Source: Pseudomonas viridiflava
Lineage (GTDB): Bacteria > Pseudomonadota > Gammaproteobacteria > Pseudomonadales > Pseudomonadaceae
DNA length: 37,078 bases
NCBI RefSeq assembly: GCF_001642795.1
Contig: NZ_LKEH01000030.1
Location: 26,587 to 63,664 of the forward strand
Direction: 5' to 3'
Positions 17,481 to 25,276 of the stretch are shown here, piece after piece. The notes under the pieces are model-generated. The model saw only the letters and a program-made list of their open reading frames with translations. It searched no databases and was not told the DNA's origin. The first letter of the stretch is position 1. Every line of letters starts with the position of its first letter. Made by a program: the position numbers and the translations under genes.

Positions 17481-20400
17481 ATGAAAAACTTCTTCAAGAA
17501 AGTCGGCGCATTCCTGCGCAAGACATGGGTCTGGACGCTGCTGCTGGTGCTGTTCGTTGCGTTGTTGGTGTGGTTCGTCGGGCCGCTGCTGGCGGTTGAT
17601 GATTACAAGTTCTGGGAAAGCTCCACCTCGCGCCTGCTGACCATCAGCGTGCTGTTCCTGATTTGGGGCCTGACGATGGTGTTCGTCAGCTGGCGCGCGG
17701 GTGTTCGCAAGAAAGCCCTCGAAGAAAGCGAAGATGGCCAGGATCGTATCCGCCGTGAAGAGCAGATCGACGAAGAGCAGAAAGAGCTGAAAACGCGCTT
17801 CAAGGACGCGTTGAAAACCCTCAAGACCTCAAGCCTGTATCGTGGTCGCAGCGAGCGCTGGCGCAGTGATTTGCCGTGGTACCTGCTGATTGGTCCGCAG
17901 GGCAGTGGCAAAACCAGTCTGCTGGATTTTTCGGGCCTCGAGTTTCCGATCAACAAGATCGAACGCAAGCTGACCCGCGACACCCTCGGCACTCGCCATT
18001 GTGACTGGTACTTCGCCGATCACGGCGTGCTCATCGACACCGCTGGCCGCTACCTGACCCAGCCGGATGCCGAAGTCGATGGCAGTGCCTGGAGCACCTT
18101 GCTGGATCTGCTGCGCAAACGTCGTCGCAATCGTCCGCTGAACGGTGTGCTGGTGACCATTCCGGTGGAAACCCTGCTGAACAGCAGCGAGCAGCACCTG
18201 GAAACACTGGCTCGTCAGGTGCGTGCGCGCTTGCAGGATGTGCATCAGAAACTGCACGTCGATGTGCCTGTCTATCTGGTGCTGAGCAAAGCCGACCGTC
18301 TGTTGGGTTTCGACGAATTCTTCGATCAACTGACGCGTGAAGAAAGCGATCAGGTCCTCGGCACCAGCTTCCGCAAAGAGCAGAAGGGCACCGATGTCGC
18401 GGTGCTGCGTACCGAGTTCGAGGAGTTGCTGCGTCGCCTGAACAGTCAGGTGATCATGCGCATGCACCAGGAGCGTGATACCCAACGCCGTGGCCGCATT
18501 CTCGACTTCCCGCATCGACTGGGGCAGATCGGCGAACGCCTGTGTCTGTTTGTTGACCTCGCATTCACTGGCAACCGCTACCAGCGTGTCAGCCAGCTGC
18601 GCGGTTTCTACCTGACCAGCGCACCGCATCTCACAGAGGAAATGGACGCCACCACCGCAGGTATCGGTGCCAATCTGGGCATGAGTGCTGGCGTGCTGCC
18701 AACCCTGCGCAGCGGCCGGTCACGGTTTATCCATCACCTGCTCAGCCGTGTCATCTTTCCAGAGGCCGATCTTGCTGGCCTGGACAAGCGCGAGCGCAGC
18801 CGTATTCATTGGGGCCAGCGTGCCTTGTACGTGGGGGCACTTGCTTCTCTGGCGCTGTTTGGCGTGCTCTGGGCAGGCGGGTTCTCTGCAAACTATTCAC
18901 GCCTGGAGAATCTGCGCAATTTGGCCCAGAACTGGACGCAGCAGCGTTCGGCACTGACCGCCCGCGATGATTCCATGGCGGTCCTCAAGACGCTCGACAC
19001 AAGCTACGCGGCCACTCAGGTATTTCCCGAAAAAGGCGATGTGAGTTACCACGAGCGTGTTGGTCTGTATCAGGGCGAAGAGGTCAACCCGGTGGTCAGG
19101 GTTGCTTACGAGCGCGAGCTTCATGATCAGTTGCTGCCCCGCGTAGCGAACCTGCTGGAAAGCCAGATCCGCGCCAACACCAAGGATCGCGACCGCCTGC
19201 TCAACAGCCTGCGTGCATACCTGATGCTGAACATGACGGATCGCCGCGACGCGCAATGGCTCAAGGACTGGGTCGCCACCGAATGGTCTCAGCGCTATAC
19301 CGGCAATACAGCGGTACAGAACGGCTTGAACACCCATTTTGATCGTTTGCTGAAGCAGCCATTCAGCTACCCGCTGAATGATCCACTTGTGGCTCAGGCG
19401 CGTCAGATTCTGCGCAGCGAGTCCCTGGCGACTGTGGTTTACCGCATGCTGCGCGAGCAGGCCCGTAATCTGCCGGAATACACCTTGAGCCAGCACCTTG
19501 GTCCTCAGGGCGCACTGTTTGTCGGCACCGATTACAAAATCCCCGGCTTCTACACCCAACAGGGCTACCAGCAGTACTTCTCTGTTCAGGGCACGAAACT
19601 GGTCACCGATATCCTGAGCGACAACTGGGTTCTGGGTGAAGGTGCTGGTCTGAGCACCATGGACCTGCGTCGTCTGATGGTTGAACTGGAGCAGCTGTAC
19701 TTCCGTGACTACGCCAACTATTGGGGTGAAGCGGTAGGCCAGGTTCAACTGCCTGCGATCAATGACTTCGGCGAAGGCGCCGAGCAACTGGCAGGTCTGA
19801 CGTCGGCCAACTCGCCGATCATCCAGATGTTGGTTGAAGTGCGCGAGAACACCCGTTTCCCGGTGGTCGCCGACACGGCTGATGAGGCCGCTGATGCAGC
19901 AGGCCAACTGGCGGAGAATGGCGGCAAGCTCGGTAAGCTGGCGGCCGCTGCAGCGGGCAAGGCATCCGATGCGTTGGCGAAAAACCTGCCGGATACCGCC
20001 AGAAAGTCTCTGCAAAGCCGCTTCGAGCCATTGCATCGCTTGCTGGATGACAACAATGGCCCGACTGCCGACCTGACCCCGGCTCTGGCCGCGCTCAACG
20101 AGCTGCAACTGCAGATGGCAAGCCTGGCCCGTTCCAGCTCGCCGGATCAGGCTGCTTTCGAGATGGCCAAAAACCGCATGGGCGGTCAGCGTGATGCGCT
20201 GAGCAACCTGCGCACGACATCCGGTCGTCTGCCACGTCCGGTGGGTGTGTGGTTCAACGTGCTGGCAGAAGACACCTGGCGTCTGGTGTTGGGCGATGCC
20301 TATCAATACCTGAACCAGCGCTACCAGAGTGAGCTGTACAGCTTCTACGGCAAGGCGATCAGCAAGCGTTATCCGTTCGATGCCCACAGCGCCAGCGACG

Positions 20401-21008
20401 TGGCAATCAGCGATTTCCGTGAATTCTTCAAGGCTCAGGGTATTGCCGATCGCTTCTTCGACAGCTACATGCGTCCGTTCGTCAGTGGCGATCCGGGCAA
20501 CTACCGCATGCGCAGCGTCGATGGTTACACCTTGCCGGTTTCCAAGGTCTACCTCGACCAGATGGCCTCGGCACTGGTGATCCGTCAGAGCTTCTTTGCC
20601 GACAACCCTGCCGAACCGCAAGTGCAGTTCAAGCTGGAGCCTTACACCCTCGACCCGGCTGTCAGCCGCTCCGAGTTCAAGTTTGGCGACAAGACCATTG
20701 AATACCGTCATGGTCCGATCGTACCGGTGTCGTTCAAATGGCCTACTGATGCCGAAGACGGTCGCACCAGTCTGGTACTCGACAGAATGGCTGGCCGTCC
20801 GCTGGGTCTCGAGAAGAACACCGGCCCATGGTCGCTGTTCCGCCTGTTCGATCTGATGCAGACCGAATACCTGAAGGGGCGTGACGTCCTGGTGCTCAAG
20901 GCCGACGTGGGTGGTCTGCGCGCCAACTACCTGTTGACCAGCCAGCGCACGCCTAACCCGTTCGACATGGGTACGCTGCGCAGCTTCCGTATGCCGGGGC
21001 AGCTTTGA
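17481..21008 (+). CDS. tssM: T6SS inner-membrane channel protein TssM (IcmF)
   Basis: TssM spans the inner membrane and periplasm and binds TssJ, forming the core channel. The 1175-residue product has membrane helices at about 18-37, 52-70 and 447-466, a cytoplasmic NTPase-like domain with an intact Walker A GPQGSGKT (residues 138-145), and a large periplasmic part including the IcmF-related and C-terminal domains (ending FDMGTLRSFRMPGQL). Two adjacent ATGs (17478, 17481) are possible; spacing from AGGGA at 17470-17474 favours 17481. The frame is open upstream to 17391 inside tssL, which I regard as chance. Its TGA overlaps the pppA start codon by one base. Confidence 0.97.
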   Translation: MKNFFKKVGAFLRKTWVWTLLLVLFVALLVWFVGPLLAVDDYKFWESSTSRLLTISVLFLIWGLTMVFVSWRAGVRKKALEESEDGQDRIRREEQIDEEQKELKTRFKDALKTLKTSSLYRGRSERWRSDLPWYLLIGPQGSGKTSLLDFSGLEFPINKIERKLTRDTLGTRHCDWYFADHGVLIDTAGRYLTQPDAEVDGSAWSTLLDLLRKRRRNRPLNGVLVTIPVETLLNSSEQHLETLARQVRARLQDVHQKLHVDVPVYLVLSKADRLLGFDEFFDQLTREESDQVLGTSFRKEQKGTDVAVLRTEFEELLRRLNSQVIMRMHQERDTQRRGRILDFPHRLGQIGERLCLFVDLAFTGNRYQRVSQLRGFYLTSAPHLTEEMDATTAGIGANLGMSAGVLPTLRSGRSRFIHHLLSRVIFPEADLAGLDKRERSRIHWGQRALYVGALASLALFGVLWAGGFSANYSRLENLRNLAQNWTQQRSALTARDDSMAVLKTLDTSYAATQVFPEKGDVSYHERVGLYQGEEVNPVVRVAYERELHDQLLPRVANLLESQIRANTKDRDRLLNSLRAYLMLNMTDRRDAQWLKDWVATEWSQRYTGNTAVQNGLNTHFDRLLKQPFSYPLNDPLVAQARQILRSESLATVVYRMLREQARNLPEYTLSQHLGPQGALFVGTDYKIPGFYTQQGYQQYFSVQGTKLVTDILSDNWVLGEGAGLSTMDLRRLMVELEQLYFRDYANYWGEAVGQVQLPAINDFGEGAEQLAGLTSANSPIIQMLVEVRENTRFPVVADTADEAADAAGQLAENGGKLGKLAAAAAGKASDALAKNLPDTARKSLQSRFEPLHRLLDDNNGPTADLTPALAALNELQLQMASLARSSSPDQAAFEMAKNRMGGQRDALSNLRTTSGRLPRPVGVWFNVLAEDTWRLVLGDAYQYLNQRYQSELYSFYGKAISKRYPFDAHSASDVAISDFREFFKAQGIADRFFDSYMRPFVSGDPGNYRMRSVDGYTLPVSKVYLDQMASALVIRQSFFADNPAEPQVQFKLEPYTLDPAVSRSEFKFGDKTIEYRHGPIVPVSFKWPTDAEDGRTSLVLDRMAGRPLGLEKNTGPWSLFRLFDLMQTEYLKGRDVLVLKADVGGLRANYLLTSQRTPNPFDMGTLRSFRMPGQL

Positions 21009-21736
21009 TGCTGGTAGCCAGCCCCTGGCGCAGCGCTGCGCGCACCGATGCCGGCAAGGTTCGGGCGCGCAACGAAGACGCTTTTCTGGACTCCCCACAG
21101 CATGGGCTGTGGGTGGTCGCGGATGGCATGGGCGGTCATCAGGGTGGTGATGTCGCCAGCCAGTTGATCGTCGCCAGTCTGGCGGAATTGCCGGTGCAGG
21201 AAGGCTTTGACGAGCGCCTCAAGGGCATTCGTCAATGTCTGCACTGGCTCAACCGCCGTTTGGGTCAGGAGCTGACGGTCACTGCGGGTCACCACGACAG
21301 CATCATGGGTAGCACCGTGGTGGCGTTGATGGTCGAAGGCAATCGTGCCGCCTGCATCTGGGCGGGCGATAGCCGTTGTTATCTATGGCGTGGACAGCGC
21401 CTGTATCAGCTGTCCAAGGACCATTCACTGCAACAGCAACTGATCGACGAGCAGAAAATGAGCGTCGAGCAGGCCCGCGCCCATCCTGCCGCGCATGCCC
21501 TGACGCGTGCGGTTGGTGCAGCAGAACAACTGACCCTGGATGTACTGGAACTGGAGGTATATCCCGGTGATGCGTTTCTGCTGTGCAGCGATGGCCTGTA
21601 CCAAGGACTCAGCAGTGATGCACTGGGTAGCGCCCTGAGTCTGACCGCACCCCAGGTCGCGCTGGAGCGCCTGTTCGATGGCGCCTTGCGTGGCTCGGCG
21701 CGGGATAATCTGACGGCGGTGGTGATCCGCAAATGA
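21008..21736 (+). CDS. pppA: PP2C-type serine/threonine phosphatase PppA (Stp1)
   Basis: This phosphatase removes phosphate from threonine targets of the paired kinase, classically on Fha, and tones down T6SS. The 242-residue product has the PP2C metal-binding motifs in order: RARNEDAFL, VVADGMGGHQGGDVAS, IWAGDSRCYLWRG, LLCSDGLYQGLS and DNLTAVVIRK, with all four key aspartates visible. The ATG at 21008 overlaps the tssM stop (TGATG); a TTG three bases upstream is less likely. It overlaps ppkA as ATGA. Length and domain set match the short HSI-II Stp1-type enzymes. It is cytoplasmic; no signal peptide or membrane helix is seen. Confidence 0.94.
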   Translation: MLVASPWRSAARTDAGKVRARNEDAFLDSPQHGLWVVADGMGGHQGGDVASQLIVASLAELPVQEGFDERLKGIRQCLHWLNRRLGQELTVTAGHHDSIMGSTVVALMVEGNRAACIWAGDSRCYLWRGQRLYQLSKDHSLQQQLIDEQKMSVEQARAHPAAHALTRAVGAAEQLTLDVLELEVYPGDAFLLCSDGLYQGLSSDALGSALSLTAPQVALERLFDGALRGSARDNLTAVVIRK

Positions 21737-22740
21737 CTGAGCTCATGCGACCGACCGACGACCTGCAGGTGAACGAGGAGCAGGACAACAACCTGACCTA
21801 CTTTGCGTTTGCCAAGTCGCACAAGGCCGAACCTGCACTGGCACCGACCAAGGCCAGTATCGGTGAGATGCCCGAGGTGCTGGCGGGGCGTTACCGTATC
21901 GAGCGTCTGCTGGGTGCCGGTGGCATGGGCACGGTCTACCGTGCACGGGACTTGCTGAGCGAACAGTTCGGCGAGCCTGATCCGTATGTTGCGCTGAAAA
22001 TCCTCAGCGAAGAATTTGCCGAGTCGCCGGACGCCAGTGCCTTGCTTTACAGCGAGTTCGCCCTGACCCGACGCCTTCGCCATAACAACGTGCTGCGCTT
22101 GCACACGTTCGAAGTGGACACTGAGTGCCAGCGGGCTTTCATCACCATGGAACTCATGCGTGGGCTGACCCTGGACAAACTGCTCTGCGAGCGGCCTCTT
22201 GGCCTGCCGTGGAAAGAATTGCGTGACATCGCGCTGCCGCTGCTCGATGCACTGGCCTACGCCCATGCTCGTGGTGTGCTGCATGGCGACATGAAACCCA
22301 GCAACGTCATGCTCAGCGAAGACGGCGTGCGCCTGTTCGACTTTGGACTTGGCCAGGCCGAGGAGGGCGTTATGCCGGGATTGCCTCATCTGAGTCGCGA
22401 CCGTTTCAATGCCTGGACGCCGGGCTACGCCGCACCGGAACTGTTGGAAGGCCAGGCACTGTCAGCCAGTGCCGATGTGTACGGTGTGGCCTGCGTAATC
22501 TTCGAATTGGCGGGAGGCAAGCATCCGTTTCGCCGCCTGCCATCGATCCAGGCCCGCGACGAGCGTCTTGAGCGTGAGCTGAAGGCCCCGGGGAATTTAC
22601 CGAAACACTGCTGGCCTGCGTTGCGGACGGCACTGACATTCGATGCACGGGATCGCAAGATCACCGCCAAACAACTGCGTGACGCTTTCGCCGTCACTTC
22701 GTCCAGGCTGCAACGCTTGATGCCATGGTGTAACGGATGA
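21733..22740 (+). CDS. ppkA: serine/threonine protein kinase PpkA (Stk1-type, short)
   Basis: Partner kinase of the upstream phosphatase in threonine-phosphorylation control of the T6SS. The 335-residue product is a Hanks-type kinase domain (about 50-325): glycine loop LLGAGGMGTVYRARD, catalytic Lys in VALKIL, catalytic loop HGDMKPSNV, DFGLGQ, then APELLEG. The catalytic Asp and metal-binding DFG are present, but the usual Arg before Asp is Gly (a non-RD kinase). There is no membrane helix and no periplasmic VWA-type part, unlike the 1000-residue PpkA of HSI-I, so it resembles HSI-II Stk1. The ATG at 21733 overlaps the pppA stop. vgrG follows 21 bases after the stop. Confidence 0.93.
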   Translation: MTELMRPTDDLQVNEEQDNNLTYFAFAKSHKAEPALAPTKASIGEMPEVLAGRYRIERLLGAGGMGTVYRARDLLSEQFGEPDPYVALKILSEEFAESPDASALLYSEFALTRRLRHNNVLRLHTFEVDTECQRAFITMELMRGLTLDKLLCERPLGLPWKELRDIALPLLDALAYAHARGVLHGDMKPSNVMLSEDGVRLFDFGLGQAEEGVMPGLPHLSRDRFNAWTPGYAAPELLEGQALSASADVYGVACVIFELAGGKHPFRRLPSIQARDERLERELKAPGNLPKHCWPALRTALTFDARDRKITAKQLRDAFAVTSSRLQRLMPWCNG

Positions 22741-22761
22741 CGACCGAACAGGGAGCAAATG

Positions 22762-24798
22762 ATGTTCAATCCATCTAACGAAACGCACTTCAGCCTGACC
22801 GTCAAAGACTTCTCGGGCGATCTGCAGGTGCTGTCGTTTACAGGTACTGAAGGTATTAGCCAGCCGTTTCGTTTCGACCTGGAACTGGTCAGCGAAAACC
22901 CGGACATCGATCTGGAAGCGCTTCTGCACAAGCAGGCGTTTCTGGCGTTCGACCCTCAGGGTAATGGCATCCACGGGCAGATCTACCGCGCAGCCCAGGG
23001 GGACGCGGGCAAGCGTCTGACGCGTTATACCCTGTCTCTGGTGCCGCAGTTGCAGTATCTGCATCACCGTACCAACCAGCGTATCTATCAACAGATGTCG
23101 GCGCAGCAAATCATCGCGTTGATCCTGGAAGAGCACGGCATCAAGGGTAACGGCTACAAGTTCCAGCTCGGCCAGCCGTGCCCTGAGCGTGATTACTGCG
23201 TGCAATACGATGAAACCGACCTGCATTTCGTGCAGCGACTCTGCGAGGAAGAGGGTGTTCACTACCACTTCCAGCACAGCCAGGAAGGGCATGTACTGGT
23301 GTTCGGCGATGACCAGACCGTCTTCCCCAAGCTGGGTGAGCCCACGGCGTATGTACAAGGCAGCGGTCTGGTCGCTGACGTGCCTGTCATCAAGGGCTTC
23401 AAGCTGCGCCTGGAAACCCGCACAGGCCGCGTGACCCGACGCGACTACGACTTCGAGAAGCCGAAACTGCAACTTGAAGCCGCTTACAAGCCCGCCAACG
23501 AAAGCAACGAGCCGGACCTGGAGGACTATGACTATCCGGGCCGCTTCATTGATCGCGCACGTGGCAAGTTCCTGAGCCAGCGAGCGCTGGAGCGTCATCG
23601 TGCCGACTACCAGCAAGCCGACGGCTGGGGCGATCAGACCGCGCTCAAGAGCGGGCATTTTCTCCAGCTATCCGAGCACCCTCGTGCCGAGTGGAACGAC
23701 CTGTGGCTGCTGACCGAAATCTTCCATGAAGGCAAACAGCCGCAAGTGCTCGAAGAGTCGGTCACCAGCGACACCACCAACAATAAGGACGACTTCCACC
23801 AGGGCTATCGCAATCGATTCCTGGCGACCCCGTGGGCCGTCTTTTATCGCCCAGCGCTGGAACACCCCAAACCGCGCGTGCTCGGTAGCCAGACCGCCGT
23901 GGTCACCGGCCCCAAGGGCGAAGAAATCCACTGCGACCAGTATGGCCGGGTGAAGGTCCAGTTCTTCTGGGACCGCGAAGGCCTTGCCGATGACAAGACC
24001 AGCTGCTGGCTGCGCGTATCCAGCAGTTGGGCGGGTGACCGCTACGGCGGCATCAGCATCCCGCGCGTCGGCATGGAAGTCCTGGTGTCATTCCTTGAGG
24101 GCGACCCGGACCAGCCACTGGTGACCGGCTGCCTGTACCACAAGGAAAACCAGGTTCCGTACCCGCTGCCCACCAACAAAACCCGCACGGTGTTCAAGAC
24201 CCTCAGCTCGCCGGGCGGCGGCGGTTACAACGAACTGCGCATCGAAGATAAAAAAGGTGCTGAACAGATCTTCATCCACGCCCAGCGCGACTGGGACGAG
24301 AATATCGAGCACGACCAGAAAATCCGCGTTGGCAACGAACGCCACGACACCGTTGAAAAGAACACCTACACCGAACTCAAGGCCGAAGAACACCGCACCA
24401 CCTACGCCGACCGCAAAACCGAAGTCCGCATGGACGACCACCTGACCGTCGCGCAAAACCAGCACGTCAAACTGGGCACCGCGCAACTGACCAGTGCAGG
24501 CACCGAGATCCACCTGAAAGCCGGTGAGAAGATCGTCATCGAAGCGGGCGTGGAACTCACCGTGAAAGCGGGTGGAAGCTTCATCAAGCTCGACGCCGGC
24601 GGAATCACCATGGTCGGACCGATCGTCAAGGTCAATGCTGGTGGCTCCGCAGGGAACGGCACCGGGATCGGCATCAAACCACCGGTATTGCCTGGGGTTG
24701 TGGATAAGGACAAGGCGGGGAGTTTGATGGATCAGGCGTTGGTGAATGCACCGCCCGAGAAGGTTGAGCCGAAGGCTTTTTTTGTGTTTTCTGAGTAA
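22762..24798 (+). CDS. vgrG: T6SS spike protein VgrG
   Basis: VgrG trimers form the puncturing spike that carries PAAR proteins and effectors. The 678-residue product has a gp27-like half (about 1-370, with CVQYDETDLHFVQRLCEEEGVHYHF), a gp5 OB-fold (about 385-470, with DQYGRVKVQFFWDREG and SWAGDRYGGISIPRVGMEVLVSFLEGDPDQPLVTGCLYH) and a repeated beta-helix needle ending near 640. A tail of about 35 residues (GIGIKPPVLPGVVDKDKAG) follows; no fused enzymatic domain is present. Two ATGs (22759, 22762) are possible; the spacing from AGGGAG at 22750-22755 favours 22762. It lies at the end of the structural operon and directly before the island at 24816, so it probably delivers that cargo (inference). 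Confidence 0.97.
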   Translation: MFNPSNETHFSLTVKDFSGDLQVLSFTGTEGISQPFRFDLELVSENPDIDLEALLHKQAFLAFDPQGNGIHGQIYRAAQGDAGKRLTRYTLSLVPQLQYLHHRTNQRIYQQMSAQQIIALILEEHGIKGNGYKFQLGQPCPERDYCVQYDETDLHFVQRLCEEEGVHYHFQHSQEGHVLVFGDDQTVFPKLGEPTAYVQGSGLVADVPVIKGFKLRLETRTGRVTRRDYDFEKPKLQLEAAYKPANESNEPDLEDYDYPGRFIDRARGKFLSQRALERHRADYQQADGWGDQTALKSGHFLQLSEHPRAEWNDLWLLTEIFHEGKQPQVLEESVTSDTTNNKDDFHQGYRNRFLATPWAVFYRPALEHPKPRVLGSQTAVVTGPKGEEIHCDQYGRVKVQFFWDREGLADDKTSCWLRVSSSWAGDRYGGISIPRVGMEVLVSFLEGDPDQPLVTGCLYHKENQVPYPLPTNKTRTVFKTLSSPGGGGYNELRIEDKKGAEQIFIHAQRDWDENIEHDQKIRVGNERHDTVEKNTYTELKAEEHRTTYADRKTEVRMDDHLTVAQNQHVKLGTAQLTSAGTEIHLKAGEKIVIEAGVELTVKAGGSFIKLDAGGITMVGPIVKVNAGGSAGNGTGIGIKPPVLPGVVDKDKAGSLMDQALVNAPPEKVEPKAFFVFSE

Positions 24799-24815
24799 AG
24801 AACAAGGATTTATTG

Positions 24816-25253
24816 ATGAAAAAGAATTTGGTTCTACGGTTTGCCATAGCTTTCTTGCTACTTAGTACTTTCACTGTGGGGGCTGAGGCGGCTAGCAGTG
24901 GGCAAGTACTCTGCCCTTCGAAGGATATTTCCAAATTTGTGGACGTATTTGCAGAGGACGCGGCCATTCAGAAGCAATTCACTATTTTTCCTCTTAAAAA
25001 AATAGTGACAGTAGATGCTGAACCAGAGCCCAAGCAGGAAACTCAGCTGGTTGCCAAGGAAAATGCGTCGTTCCCACTCATCCCTGAAAAGAGTGTACGT
25101 ACGGAGCGTGGGCTTACGCTTGGTGTAGTTGATAATGACCAGAAAACAGCCACGATTAAGCTGGAAAAACCTGATACAGACTATCAAGTCTTGTACGTTT
25201 TCAAGTTGAGCAGCTGCTGGTTTTTAGACGAAGTCAAAGATTATTCACTTTGA
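24816..25253 (+). CDS. unrecognised exported protein between vgrG and the hydrolase
   Basis: The 145-residue product begins MKKNLVLRFAIAFLLLSTFTVGAEA, a standard signal peptide with likely cleavage near residue 25, so the mature protein of about 120 residues should be periplasmic. I do not recognise a domain; it has beta-prone segments such as GLTLGVVDNDQKTATIKLEK and two cysteines in the mature part (CPSK near the start, SSCW near the end). The ATG at 24816 follows AAGGAT at 24804-24809; an in-frame TTG at 24813 is less likely. It sits 17 bases after vgrG and 23 before the large hydrolase. A periplasmic protein here may be an immunity factor, though immunity genes more often follow the effector. 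AT-rich compared with vgrG. Confidence 0.75.
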   Translation: MKKNLVLRFAIAFLLLSTFTVGAEAASSGQVLCPSKDISKFVDVFAEDAAIQKQFTIFPLKKIVTVDAEPEPKQETQLVAKENASFPLIPEKSVRTERGLTLGVVDNDQKTATIKLEKPDTDYQVLYVFKLSSCWFLDEVKDYSL

Positions 25254-25276
25254 CGCTTGGTTGAAAAGGAATTTAT

